Positions 35,402-44,212 of a DNA stretch of 64,000 bases are shown here, piece after piece. Positions within the stretch are counted from its first letter, which is position 1; each line of letters begins with the position of its first letter. Source of the DNA: Pseudomonas lini (GTDB lineage: Bacteria; Pseudomonadota; Gammaproteobacteria; Pseudomonadales; Pseudomonadaceae); assembly GCF_964063345.1 (NCBI RefSeq), contig NZ_OZ061318.1, positions 1 through 64,000 on the forward strand. Reading direction: 5' to 3'. The notes under the pieces were generated by a model, which saw only the letters and a list, made by a program, of their open reading frames with translations, searched no databases and was not told the origin of the DNA. A program made the translations under genes and the position numbers.

Positions 35402-36784
35402 TTAGAAGCGCTTTGTATAGGCAATAGAAGCAACAGTCTGGGAATGCGATGCTTCGATGGGTGTATCGGTTATTGGAAGACTGTCATTGGACACTTTTTT
35501 CTTAAACCCATAGGCCAAACCAAAATCGATGACATCGTCAGCACTAAATGCGTATGAAACACCTCCCGTGACATTGGTGGTGGGCGTTGAGGGTATGATT
35601 GGCAGTACTCCACCGGAGGAAGTTGCCTGCTGGGCATAGTGAAAGCCAGCACGGAACACCCAGCGCGCGTCATAGCGATATTGTGCTCCCAGGGAATACA
35701 CATTGGTGTCCCGATAGTTGAAAGGCAATTTCAGGTCGAGGCTATCACCCGAGCCATTCTGCTTGAACTGGACGCGGATGTCCTTCATGACATCGCTCCA
35801 GAAAACGCGCTTGTAGTCAAACGAGACGGCAAATCGATCCGTGAACTCATGATTGATGCCGACCGCCAGATGAGCCGGCATCTCGAAATTGCGCAGCTTC
35901 ATGGAGCCAGAGAGCGGAATGTTGCCAGCGACAGCGCTTACCGCCGTCAAATCGGCGTCTCCGGAGAGGTCACCGACATTCGTTTTGAAGTTATATGCCA
36001 ACCCAAAACGAGTCTGCGGGGACAATTGATAAGTCAGGCCGACTTTGCCACCCAGCCCCCAGGCATCCGTACCACCACCAGCAGCACGATGATTGTCAAC
36101 AGACAAGTAGCCCGCCGACAGCTCCGGTACGCTCAGCAGTGCGGGGACCAACGAACCAGACAATCGCCCCTGCCCAGCCAGACTACCGATCTGCGTGGCA
36201 TCCAGCAGCAGTCCCAGGTTTACCGATGTCCATACCGCCTCCAACGAAGCGCCGACAGACAACTTTTCACTCACCTGGTAAGCGGCAGAGAACGGCACTC
36301 GTAAAACGAGCAACCGGGAGAAATTATCCAGTCCCGTATCAATGCTGTTGGTAGAGGTGCGGGAGAGAAAACTGTTGTCCCCAAATTGGGTTCCGACACC
36401 GTCGGAAGCAAAAGCTCCAATACCCAGAGCATAACGCTCATCACGCCAGACAAAGGAAAGCTCCGGCCCAAAGTACGGCCCATTATTGCGACCATGGTTT
36501 TGTGAGCGAGCTGTCTCTCCGGTCTCGGTATTCTTGATCTCAAGGTCGGCAGTAATAATGTCCACACCAACACCGAGATGCGCACCTTCCTGCATCAAGA
36601 CGAGGGTCGCCGGGTTCATCATCATTCCCGCTGCTCCGATGTCATGAGCCACACCGGTCCCCCCCATACTCAGGGAAATCGGGCCAAATCCGCTGAGATT
36701 AAAGGCATCAGTCGCGCACGCAACACCACTACACAGGCAGGCCAGAACGCCTCCGACACCACAGCTGTATATTGTTTTGTTCAT
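35402..36784 (-). CDS. cymD: FadL-type outer-membrane channel, CymD-like
   Basis: 460-residue outer-membrane protein with signal peptide (VGGVLACLCSGVACA) and hatch motif FNLSGFGPISLSMGGTGVAH followed by MMNPATLVLM. It ends in the aromatic terminus ASIAYTKRF. It matches the place and length of CymD in the P. putida F1 cym operon (about 459 residues), believed to take up p-cymene. AAGGA lies 7 nt before the ATG. It follows cymAb by 39 nt. It differs clearly from the shorter FadL-type protein at 4.0-5.2 kb. Confidence 0.87.
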   Translation of the reverse strand: MNKTIYSCGVGGVLACLCSGVACATDAFNLSGFGPISLSMGGTGVAHDIGAAGMMMNPATLVLMQEGAHLGVGVDIITADLEIKNTETGETARSQNHGRNNGPYFGPELSFVWRDERYALGIGAFASDGVGTQFGDNSFLSRTSTNSIDTGLDNFSRLLVLRVPFSAAYQVSEKLSVGASLEAVWTSVNLGLLLDATQIGSLAGQGRLSGSLVPALLSVPELSAGYLSVDNHRAAGGGTDAWGLGGKVGLTYQLSPQTRFGLAYNFKTNVGDLSGDADLTAVSAVAGNIPLSGSMKLRNFEMPAHLAVGINHEFTDRFAVSFDYKRVFWSDVMKDIRVQFKQNGSGDSLDLKLPFNYRDTNVYSLGAQYRYDARWVFRAGFHYAQQATSSGGVLPIIPSTPTTNVTGGVSYAFSADDVIDFGLAYGFKKKVSNDSLPITDTPIEASHSQTVASIAYTKRF

Positions 36785-36823
36785 ATACCAGTCCTTCTTT
36801 TATTATTGTATTAAGAATGGAAT

Positions 36824-37873
36824 CTATGGATTTCGGCCGTCTGTGAACTTGTCGTAGAAGACCCTTTCCAGTGGTATGCCATGCTCCGCAAGTCGAGCGA
36901 TGGCAGCGTCGATCATCGGCGGAGGCCCGCAGAGGTAACCCTCCGCACCCTCGCAGAACCCTGCAGGAATATGCTCAGTTACCAGGCCGCGCGCGCCCGC
37001 CCAACTGCTGGATTCCGGTTCATGCGATAACACTGGAATGAAACGGAACTCGCCCTGCCAGTTGGAGGCGATGTTGCTGATGACCTTGAGTTGATACAGA
37101 TCGTCCTGGGTTCTTGCGCCAAACAACAACGTGCAGTCACGCTTGATGCGATTTACCCGAGCGTGCTCGAGGATGCTCACCAACGGCGCCAGACCACTCC
37201 CTCCGGCGATACACATCATCGGTGCGTCGCCACCGTGTAAATGAAAAGTGCCGTGTGGTGTCTCCATCTCCATCGGCTGATCATCTAGCTCACCGCGGAA
37301 CAACGCCTCAGTGAACTCACCTCCTGGCACCTTGCGGATATAGAACTCGAGGGTGCTGCGTCCCTTGCGCTGCGGCGCGTTGGCGAACGAATAGCTGCGG
37401 TAACGAGCGGCGCCGGGGACGCGAAGGTTGGCGTACTGACCAGCCACGTAATGGACCGGGCGATCCGCCTGGACGGTCACTTTAAGGATGTCGTGAGTAA
37501 GCTGTTCGGTCGCCACAATACGGGCGGCGAACTGTTCGACTGGTGGCAGCTCGGCCAACAGTGGATCGATCTCGATGACGGTGAGCTCGTCACGTGGGAC
37601 CGCCTGACAGGCCAGGATATAGCCTGCATCCAGCTCCGCCTTGGACAAGGTGTAGCCGAATGGCGTCGCTTCCCGGACCCTACCCTGTTTCAGACGCGTC
37701 TTGCACGAGGCACAGGTGCCAACCGTACAGTCGTGCGGATAGGCAATACCGTTGGCCAAAGCGGCCTCCAGCAACGTTTGTCCCGGCGTTAAATCAATCG
37801 TCACGTCCTGGGGCAGGATTCGCAGTTGCTTCGGCGCTTTCTTGCCGAAGATGGACTGAATAAAACTTTGCAT
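36824..37873 (-). CDS. cymAb: p-cymene monooxygenase, reductase component
   Basis: Electron-transfer flavoprotein that passes electrons from NADH to the membrane hydroxylase CymAa. Residues about 15-95 are a plant-type 2Fe-2S ferredoxin (Cys in CTVGTCASCKTRLKQG and ILACQ). Next come the FAD domain (RYRSYSFANAPQ) and the NAD domain (MCIAGGSGLAPLVSILEHAR, GYLCGPPPMIDAA). Same order and similar length as XylA; 349 residues as in CymAb. GAGG lies 8 nt before the ATG. It is separated from cymAa by the isomerase-like gene, which is unusual. Confidence 0.92.
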   Translation of the reverse strand: MQSFIQSIFGKKAPKQLRILPQDVTIDLTPGQTLLEAALANGIAYPHDCTVGTCASCKTRLKQGRVREATPFGYTLSKAELDAGYILACQAVPRDELTVIEIDPLLAELPPVEQFAARIVATEQLTHDILKVTVQADRPVHYVAGQYANLRVPGAARYRSYSFANAPQRKGRSTLEFYIRKVPGGEFTEALFRGELDDQPMEMETPHGTFHLHGGDAPMMCIAGGSGLAPLVSILEHARVNRIKRDCTLLFGARTQDDLYQLKVISNIASNWQGEFRFIPVLSHEPESSSWAGARGLVTEHIPAGFCEGAEGYLCGPPPMIDAAIARLAEHGIPLERVFYDKFTDGRNP

Positions 37874-37897
37874 TTGAAAAACCTCAGGAGATGCCAG

Positions 37898-38404
37898 TCA
37901 CGCTGGGCGATGGAAGGCCTGCTTTGCCAGCATGCCCACAACAACAATGGAAACGACTGCAAACACCAAGGCTGGTACTAAGCCAATTACTGATGCCAAG
38001 TTAGCGGTCCCCAGGGCGTTGTCTGCAAAGCTCAGCGCCCGGTTTGGTGCGAACAGCGCAGCCGCGTAGAACAAGGTGTTCGCCCAACCAACCCCGATCA
38101 CACACCAGCCAAGGAGGCCTGCCCGTTGGGTGTCGAACCCCAGTACGGGCAACGAAAGGGCCACCAGGACAATCAGGAACGCGTTGAGGAACTGCCCGAT
38201 ATGAAATCTCACCCAACCATCGCTATTGCCAGGTAGAACCAGCGATACCAATTTGCCAGGCAAGATCTCTAACCCGCCGATCAGACTGATCAGCAACCCC
38301 ACTCCAGCCAGCAAGCCGATCAGCAGAATCAGCATGCCGTGCCCTATCATTCGTCTCTGCAGCCCTCGAATCGGGGGCTTTTCTTGGTTCGTGGATAGAG
38401 TCAT
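37898..38404 (-). CDS. styrene-oxide-isomerase-like membrane protein
   Basis: 168 residues, four hydrophobic helices. It aligns with StyC (about 169 residues): GHGMLILLIGLLAGVGLLIS, GGLEILPG, GWVRFHIGQFLNAF, LPVLGFDTQRAGLLG, GWANTLFYAAALFAPNRALS. The His of VRFHIGQ and the Tyr of GWANTLFY fall where StyC has the haem-ligand His and active-site Tyr (family knowledge). StyC converts an epoxide to an aldehyde without cofactor turnover. The gene starts 15 nt after cymAa with GGGAG at 8 nt and ends 24 nt before cymAb. An epoxide made by CymAa/Ab on an alkenyl or terpene substrate is a plausible target (inference). Confidence 0.85.
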   Translation of the reverse strand: MTLSTNQEKPPIRGLQRRMIGHGMLILLIGLLAGVGLLISLIGGLEILPGKLVSLVLPGNSDGWVRFHIGQFLNAFLIVLVALSLPVLGFDTQRAGLLGWCVIGVGWANTLFYAAALFAPNRALSFADNALGTANLASVIGLVPALVFAVVSIVVVGMLAKQAFHRPA

Positions 38405-38419
38405 CCGACATGCTCCCGT

Positions 38420-39550
38420 TCAACCATGCGCCAATGCGGATTTATCAGGTTTCTTCCCGCGCCCGCCCTGGTCATCGAACCAGTCTTCCCATCCCGCCCG
38501 ACGGTTCTGTTCCTGCGCCAGACGTCGTTCAGCCGGCGAGGCATGCTCGCGGTCCCATCGACGCAGCGCAGGTTTAATGATGACGTTGTGCCACAGCGGT
38601 GGAATGAAGCCAGACAGGAAGCACACGATAATGCTGCGCACGGGGATAGCACCCTCGTCCGGCACCAACTTGTAGTAAGGAATGTACGAGTTCAGGTGGT
38701 GATCGGCGTGGTTGGTAATTTCAAAGGCGACCAAACGCGACAGGGTGCCGTAATGATTCCACACATGGTGTTTCTCGATCGGCGTGCCTTCCACGCGAAT
38801 CTGACCGTAGTGTTGATAGTAGTTGAACGCCTCGACCCAGAAACGAGCGACCAGCATTGCGGCAAAGCAAAGGCCAACGGCAACCCAACCACCAATGAAA
38901 TAAATGGCCGTGAGGAATACCACCACCGTCAGCAACGCGCGCCAGACGGAATGGCGGATGCCATAGCGTGTATGTCCGCGCTTCTCCAAGGTGTCGGCGT
39001 CGAGCTTCATTTCCAGCCCAGTGGACATAATCATCGAACGGAACACGAAGCTATACAGATTGGTGCCGCGTGATGCGGTATCGCAGTCCTCGGCTGTCCC
39101 CACGTCACGGTGGTGACCGACGACATGGACTTCCATGCGCATGGTGTCCAGGAATGCAATCTGCCCATAGCGCCCCGCGAAGCGCGCGAGACGACCACGA
39201 GAGTGATACAACTCATGGGTTGCCGGCACACCCGGTACCACAGACAGCCAAGCACAACCTAAAACCCCAGCAATCATCTGCCAGTAAGTCAGATCATGAT
39301 TTGCGATTGACCAGGCAAATACGACGTACATGACCGGTAGCATCAAGGTGGATAGCCATACCGGCAGATAGGCCCAGAAGTGGCTCTTCATGTTACGTTT
39401 TTTTAGATCATAAGGCAGCAGCGCGTCACCAATGGCCAGAGCCGGGAATGCCGCGATGGCAATCCAGGCATAATCACCTCCCCAATAAAAACCCAGGGTG
39501 GCCAATACTTGGATGCACGGAGCCAAATAGTACTTAATATAATCCAACAT
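38420..39550 (-). CDS. cymAa: p-cymene monooxygenase, membrane di-iron hydroxylase
   Basis: Integral-membrane non-haem di-iron monooxygenase of the AlkB/XylM family that hydroxylates the methyl group of p-cymene to p-cumic alcohol. The histidine boxes are PATHELYHSRG, EVHVVGHHRDVGT and NHADHHLNSYIPYY. Several transmembrane helices precede and separate the boxes. 376 residues equals CymAa of F1 as I recall it and is close to XylM. A strong site (AAGGAG) precedes the ATG by 8 nt. Partner reductase is cymAb. Family members also epoxidise vinyl groups, relevant to the isomerase-like neighbour. Confidence 0.92.
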   Translation of the reverse strand: MLDYIKYYLAPCIQVLATLGFYWGGDYAWIAIAAFPALAIGDALLPYDLKKRNMKSHFWAYLPVWLSTLMLPVMYVVFAWSIANHDLTYWQMIAGVLGCAWLSVVPGVPATHELYHSRGRLARFAGRYGQIAFLDTMRMEVHVVGHHRDVGTAEDCDTASRGTNLYSFVFRSMIMSTGLEMKLDADTLEKRGHTRYGIRHSVWRALLTVVVFLTAIYFIGGWVAVGLCFAAMLVARFWVEAFNYYQHYGQIRVEGTPIEKHHVWNHYGTLSRLVAFEITNHADHHLNSYIPYYKLVPDEGAIPVRSIIVCFLSGFIPPLWHNVIIKPALRRWDREHASPAERRLAQEQNRRAGWEDWFDDQGGRGKKPDKSALAHG

Positions 39551-39563
39551 CAGTCTTCTCCTT

Positions 39564-39582
39564 TAGGAATAACGAATTCCTA
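39564..39582. repeat. inverted repeat between cymC and cymAa
   Basis: TAGGAAT (39564-39570) and ATTCCTA (39576-39582) around a 5-nt loop, followed on the plus strand by a T run. In the mRNA it lies just before the cymAa ribosome site and might act as a processing or stability element. Confidence 0.45.
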
Positions 39583-39608
39583 ATAGTTTTTTATTCTTTC
39601 AAGACCGC

Positions 39609-41093
39609 TTATTCGTCCAGAAGCATGCAAACGGTTTTAGTTTCGGTATACGCCAGCAAACCTTCTTCCGAAACTTCCCGACCCCAGCCAGACTGTTTGA
39701 ACCCACCAAATGGGAGTGCCGGATCCAGAATGCCGTGGCAATTGATCCAGACCGACCCGGCCTCAAGGCGGTGCGCCAACTTGTGAGCCTTTTTGATATC
39801 ACGGGTCCAGATATTGGCAGCCAGGCCGTATTGGGAGTCGTTAGCCATACGGGTGACCTCTTCAACGTCCTTGAACTTCATGACGCTAACGACCGGGCCG
39901 AAGATTTCTTCACTGACGATTTTCATCGACGGAGTGGCATCAGCGAATACGGTCGGTTCAACGAAGTAGCCTTTGTCGCCAATACGCTTACCGCCACACA
40001 CCAATCGAGCGCCCTGCTCCACACCAGACTCGATGTAGCCCAACACACGATCCTGCTGTTTGGCCGACACCAGTGGGCCGAGCATGGTTTGTGGGTCCAG
40101 ACCGTTGCCCACAGTGAACTGCTGCGCAGCGGCCGCCACCGCCTCGACCACTTGGTCGTAGACGTTTTCCTGTACGAACAGACGAGTGGCGGCAAAGCAA
40201 ATCTGCCCGGAATTGAAGAACACCGCTAGCGCTGCCCCCAAGCCCACTTGATCAAGGTCAGCATCATCAAACACGATGCTCGGCGACTTTCCACCCAGTT
40301 CAAGGGTGACGCGCTTGAGATTGCCCAACGAGTACTCGACAATTTTCTTGCCGACTGCCGTAGAACCGGTGAAGGTGATTTTGTTGACGTCCGGGTGCTG
40401 AGCCAACGCGGCACCAGCCTCATGACCATGACCGTTGATAACGTTCAACACTCCCTCCGGCAGGCCCGCCTCCAGGCACAACTCAACTAGGCGCAGCGTA
40501 CTCAGCGGCGTCAGCTCGGTGGGCTTTATGACCATCGTACACCCAGCAGCTAGCGCCGAAGCGATCTTCCACGCCCCCAGCGCCAAGGGGTAGTTCCAGG
40601 GGGTGATGGCGCCGACAACACCAACAGCTTCGCGGCGGGTATAGGCGTGGTACTCCTTTCCATCAAAAGACACCGGTAACGTCTTCCCAGCAATCTTGCT
40701 GCACCAGCCACCCATATAGCGGAACACTTCAATCGCCGCTGGCAGATCCAGTATCTTGGCAAAACTCACGGCCTTACCGGTATCGAGAGCCTCAAGGAAC
40801 GCCAGTTCATCAGCATGCTCTTCGAGCTTGCGCGCGATACTTTCCAACAAGCGACCACGATCGGACGCGCGCATATTGCGCCAGGAACGGGCCTCGAAGG
40901 CGCGTCGTGCTTCCTTGACGGCCAAGTCTATGTCTGCTGCACCAGCACGCGGAACATAAGCAATGATTTCGCCAGTTGCCGGATTTTCGATAGCCAGCGT
41001 CTCGCCCGACAGTGAGTCGACCCAGTTACCACCGATCAAATTCTTTCGTTTGTTCAGGTCGAGAATGTCTCTGACTCTTTGCTCATCATTCAT
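39609..41093 (-). CDS. cymC: p-cumic aldehyde dehydrogenase
   Basis: NAD(P)-dependent aldehyde dehydrogenase, 494 residues, oxidising p-cumic aldehyde to p-cumate. Motifs: GAITPWNYPLALGAWKIASA, FTGSTAVGKKIVEYS, the active-site Glu in RVTLELGGKSPSIVFDDAD and Cys in FFNSGQICFAATRLFVQ, and C-terminal PFGGFKQSGWGRE. Length and operon place match CymC of F1. It sits between cymB and cymAa with gaps of about 45-60 nt. AAGAG precedes the ATG. Confidence 0.92.
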   Translation of the reverse strand: MNDEQRVRDILDLNKRKNLIGGNWVDSLSGETLAIENPATGEIIAYVPRAGAADIDLAVKEARRAFEARSWRNMRASDRGRLLESIARKLEEHADELAFLEALDTGKAVSFAKILDLPAAIEVFRYMGGWCSKIAGKTLPVSFDGKEYHAYTRREAVGVVGAITPWNYPLALGAWKIASALAAGCTMVIKPTELTPLSTLRLVELCLEAGLPEGVLNVINGHGHEAGAALAQHPDVNKITFTGSTAVGKKIVEYSLGNLKRVTLELGGKSPSIVFDDADLDQVGLGAALAVFFNSGQICFAATRLFVQENVYDQVVEAVAAAAQQFTVGNGLDPQTMLGPLVSAKQQDRVLGYIESGVEQGARLVCGGKRIGDKGYFVEPTVFADATPSMKIVSEEIFGPVVSVMKFKDVEEVTRMANDSQYGLAANIWTRDIKKAHKLAHRLEAGSVWINCHGILDPALPFGGFKQSGWGREVSEEGLLAYTETKTVCMLLDE

Positions 41094-41138
41094 GGCATTT
41101 ACTCTTGTAATTATTGTGTTAGCTCGAGCAACTAAACA

Positions 41139-41894
41139 TTAAAGACTCATGAATATTCCGCCATCAACGATTATGTTCTGCCCGTTGACGGTGGCTGACT
41201 CATCACTGGCCAGCCACAAGGCTGTACCGGCAATATCTTCGGGAGTTTGCGAGCGCTCGACAGTACGCATTTGCGCAGAAACCGCCTCGAACTGTTCGTG
41301 TTGCCCGCTGTTGGCAACAGCGTTCTGCGAATGGATATAACCAGGGGAAATGGAATTGACGTTAATTCCGGACTTGGTCGCCGCGAACTCGCGTGCCATG
41401 GAGCGCGTCATCGCAGAGACCGCCCCCTTACTTGCCACGTAATGCAACATGAAGGGAACACCCATATGGGCAATTACCGACGCAATATTAATGATGCGAC
41501 CACCACCACTCTCGCGCATGTACGGAGCAACAGCACTGGCACACAGCCATGGCCCCATAACATTGACTGCCATCATCTTCTGCCAGTCAGCAACCTGCAG
41601 ATTCTCCATTGGGGTGTAGTTAACACCAGTGAAAATTCCGGCATTATTGACCAGGATATCAATCTTGCCGAAGCGCTCGACAGCGGCTGCAGCCATGGCT
41701 TTGGTACTTTCCGGGTCCGCGACATCGGCCACTACGCCAAATGCACGTTCACCCATCTCGCTGGCGGCTTCATCTGCCCCTTTGATATCAGCAATAACAA
41801 CGCAGGCACCTTCACGGTAATAGAATTCAGCAATCGCGCGTCCAATACCAGTAGCGGCACCTGTTACAATAGCAACTTTATTCTCAAGTCTCAT
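41139..41894 (-). CDS. cymB: p-cumic alcohol dehydrogenase (SDR)
   Basis: Short-chain dehydrogenase, 251 residues, expected to oxidise p-cumic alcohol to the aldehyde. NAD motif VTGAATGIGRAIAEF, VVIADIK (Asp indicating NAD), NNAGIFTG, active-site Ser in NIASVIAH and YVASK, then the usual SPGYIHSQNAV loop. ATG at 41894 is chosen as the family start (MRLENKVAIVTG); its ribosome site is weak. The frame extends to 41942 without family similarity. It lies between cymE and cymC. Confidence 0.9.
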   Translation of the reverse strand: MRLENKVAIVTGAATGIGRAIAEFYYREGACVVIADIKGADEAASEMGERAFGVVADVADPESTKAMAAAAVERFGKIDILVNNAGIFTGVNYTPMENLQVADWQKMMAVNVMGPWLCASAVAPYMRESGGGRIINIASVIAHMGVPFMLHYVASKGAVSAMTRSMAREFAATKSGINVNSISPGYIHSQNAVANSGQHEQFEAVSAQMRTVERSQTPEDIAGTALWLASDESATVNGQNIIVDGGIFMSL

Positions 41895-41998
41895 TATTTT
41901 TACTCTCGACTTTATCTGATGAAAATATACCCTAGCCGCCAAATTTCCCGGGAGGGTACCGGCTAATCCTTATGAGTCCTAAGCCATCTCTAGTAAAA

Positions 41999-43951
41999 CT
42001 AGGCGATCCCCAAAACTCTTTTGATATCTTCTAACGCCACGGGATTATCCAGCGTGGAAAGATCACCGGGATCTTCGCCGTGCGCTAGCGCTTTGAGCAG
42101 ACGACGTAGCAACTTCCCTGAGCGGGTTTTTGGTAACGCTTCTACAATATAAGCCTTGGCTGGGCGTGATATTGCACCCAACTTTTTCTCTACTACCTGG
42201 ATCACGCTCGTTGATATATCTAGCCGTGCTCCAGCATCCAAGGTATGTTCGCGCAACGTGACGAAAACAGCCGGAACTTGTCCTTTGACGGCGTCTGCAA
42301 GACCAATCACCGCAACTTCAGCAATACAGCTGAGTGATGACACAACTTCTTCAATCTCTCGCGTCCCAATTCGATGGCCTGCCACGTTGATAACATCATC
42401 GGTTCGACCGAGGATAAAGGTGTATCCATCTTCGTCTCTGATCGCCCAATCCAACGAGCTGTACAACAATTCGTCAAAGTGGCTGTAATAACTATCCACC
42501 ATGCGCTGATCATCACGCCAGATGGTGGTCAGACAGCCAGGCGGCAGTGGTGGCTCAAACACCAGAATACCTTTCTGATTCGGCGCAACATCCACACCAG
42601 TAACGCTGTCGATGACTCTGGTCTTGTAGCCCAAATTTGGCAGACCGGGCGAGCCAAACTTGATCGGCTTCATTTCGATGCCCGGTAACATTGTCAGCGC
42701 CGGCCAACCGGTTTCGGTTTGCCAGTAGTTATCGATTACCGGCTTGTCAAGGATTTCGCTGATCCAGTGCGCTGTTGGCTCGTCCAGAGGCTCACCAGCA
42801 AGAAATAGATACTTCAACTCGCTCAGATCATGACGCTCGATAAACTCCGGCGAGTGCTTCTTCAAGACACGAATGGCGGTCGGCGAGGAAAAGATCGTGC
42901 GCACCTTGTACTGTGCGCAGATGCTCCACCACACACCGGCATCCGGATGGGTCGGTAGTCCTTCGTACAATAAAGAAGTAGCACCCACCAGCAGCGGACC
43001 ATAGACATTGTAAGAGTGGCCGACCGCCCAACCCACGTCAGAGGTTGAGAACATGACCTGGCCTGGGTGCACATCGAAGACTGTCGGCATGGACAGTGCC
43101 AAGGCTACCGCATAGCCTCCAACATCACGCTGGATACCCTTGGGCTTACCGGTGGTTCCCGAGGTATACAACAGATAGCTCGGCTCATTCGACTCCAACC
43201 ACTCCACCGGCACCAGGGTGTCACCAACTTCAGCCTTCAGAGTTGCGTAATCCTCGTCACGACCGGATACCCAGCTAAGGTTCTGATCCAATCCGCGAGA
43301 AACGATCAACACCTTCGACGGCAGCTTACTGACCTGAGCCAAAGCCGCATCAACCAGTGGCTTGTAGGGAATGATCTTGCCGCCGCGGATCCCCGCATCT
43401 GCAGCAATGACCAGACTGGGCTCAGCATCATCAATGCGCACTGCCAGGCTATGCGCGGCAAAGCCACCAAATACAACCGAATGGATAGCTCCGATGCGGG
43501 CACAGGCAAGCATCGCAAACACTGCTTCTGCCATGTTGGGCATGTATATGACTACGCGATCGCCACGACCTACGCCTAGCTTTTTCAGCACGGCGGAAAA
43601 GGCGTTTACTTCGATGTACAACTGCTGATACGTGAACTCACGAGTGACGCCGGTTTCGCTGGAGATAGCAACAAGCGCCAGCTGGTCTGCGCGACTCTCC
43701 AGGTGCCGATCAACTGCGTTGTAACAAAGATTGGTTTCTCCGCCTACAAACCAGCGTCGGAATGGCGGTTGTGAGTCGAGAATAATCTCGGGAGTTTTGT
43801 GCCAGTGGATGCGTTGAGATTGCTCTTCCCAGAAAGCTTCAGGGCTATCAACAGAGCGGCGATACAGCTCCTCGTAGGCACCTGTTGCAAACGAAGATCC
43901 CTCAAGCAAACCATCTTGCGTGGTCGTGGTGGCATGGATAGGAGCACTCAT
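41999..43951 (-). CDS. cymE: acetyl/propionyl-CoA synthetase-like AMP ligase, CymE-like
   Basis: 650-residue acyl-CoA synthetase of the Acs/PrpE family. Motifs: LLYTSGTTGKPKGIQRDVGG near residue 265, DNYWQTETGWPALT near 410, and the regulatory/catalytic lysine tail LPKTRSGKLLRRLLKAL near 610. Length equals CymE of F1, whose role was proposed as acetyl-CoA synthetase. Because the cmt route releases isobutyrate, activation of isobutyrate is an attractive role (inference). Here it is the first gene of the cym operon, just after the operator at 44025; in F1 it is the last. GGAGAG precedes the ATG. Confidence 0.88.
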   Translation of the reverse strand: MSAPIHATTTTQDGLLEGSSFATGAYEELYRRSVDSPEAFWEEQSQRIHWHKTPEIILDSQPPFRRWFVGGETNLCYNAVDRHLESRADQLALVAISSETGVTREFTYQQLYIEVNAFSAVLKKLGVGRGDRVVIYMPNMAEAVFAMLACARIGAIHSVVFGGFAAHSLAVRIDDAEPSLVIAADAGIRGGKIIPYKPLVDAALAQVSKLPSKVLIVSRGLDQNLSWVSGRDEDYATLKAEVGDTLVPVEWLESNEPSYLLYTSGTTGKPKGIQRDVGGYAVALALSMPTVFDVHPGQVMFSTSDVGWAVGHSYNVYGPLLVGATSLLYEGLPTHPDAGVWWSICAQYKVRTIFSSPTAIRVLKKHSPEFIERHDLSELKYLFLAGEPLDEPTAHWISEILDKPVIDNYWQTETGWPALTMLPGIEMKPIKFGSPGLPNLGYKTRVIDSVTGVDVAPNQKGILVFEPPLPPGCLTTIWRDDQRMVDSYYSHFDELLYSSLDWAIRDEDGYTFILGRTDDVINVAGHRIGTREIEEVVSSLSCIAEVAVIGLADAVKGQVPAVFVTLREHTLDAGARLDISTSVIQVVEKKLGAISRPAKAYIVEALPKTRSGKLLRRLLKALAHGEDPGDLSTLDNPVALEDIKRVLGIA

Positions 43952-44024
43952 GGTTATGCACTCTCCGCTTCCTGCCTAGCCTGTCGCACTTCTCAGTGCA
44001 TGGCATGGCAGGTTTTTTTTATAA

Positions 44025-44042
44025 ACAGACTGATCTGTCTGT
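44025..44042. promoter_or_regulatory. CymR-type operator of the cym operon
   Basis: ACAGAC-TGATCT-GTCTGT, a 6-bp arm inverted repeat with 6-nt spacer, about 75 nt before the cymE start. It resembles the cumate operator of P. putida F1 (core CAGAC-N6-GTCTG). The same element lies before cmtAa at 54516. Confidence 0.87.
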
Positions 44043-44055
44043 ATTTTATATGTCA

Positions 44056-44084
44056 AATATTGCCCTACGGCGGTGCAATGTCAA
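44056..44084 (-). promoter_or_regulatory. probable cym operon promoter
   Basis: On the minus strand TTGACA (44084-44079), 17-nt spacer, AATATT (44061-44056). The operator arm begins 13 nt after the -10 box, so a bound repressor would cover the start region. The cmt promoter has almost the same geometry. The -10 box is a weak match. Confidence 0.55.
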
Positions 44085-44171
44085 CAACATTTTTAGCCGT
44101 GGAGCACCTTTCTAAATCAGAAACTCATCGACGCCGCCTAACGCAGCTATTTCAGTGTTCACCGATGGCTA

Positions 44172-44191
44172 CAGGGGCACTCGCACCCCTG
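44172..44191 (-). terminator. hairpin downstream of cmtG
   Basis: CAGGGG and CCCCTG arms around an 8-nt loop, 22 nt past the cmtG stop. There is no U-run, so it is at best a weak or Rho-assisted terminator separating cmt from the cym promoter. Confidence 0.45.
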
Positions 44192-44212
44192 CTCTTAAGC
44201 CAATGAAAACAA

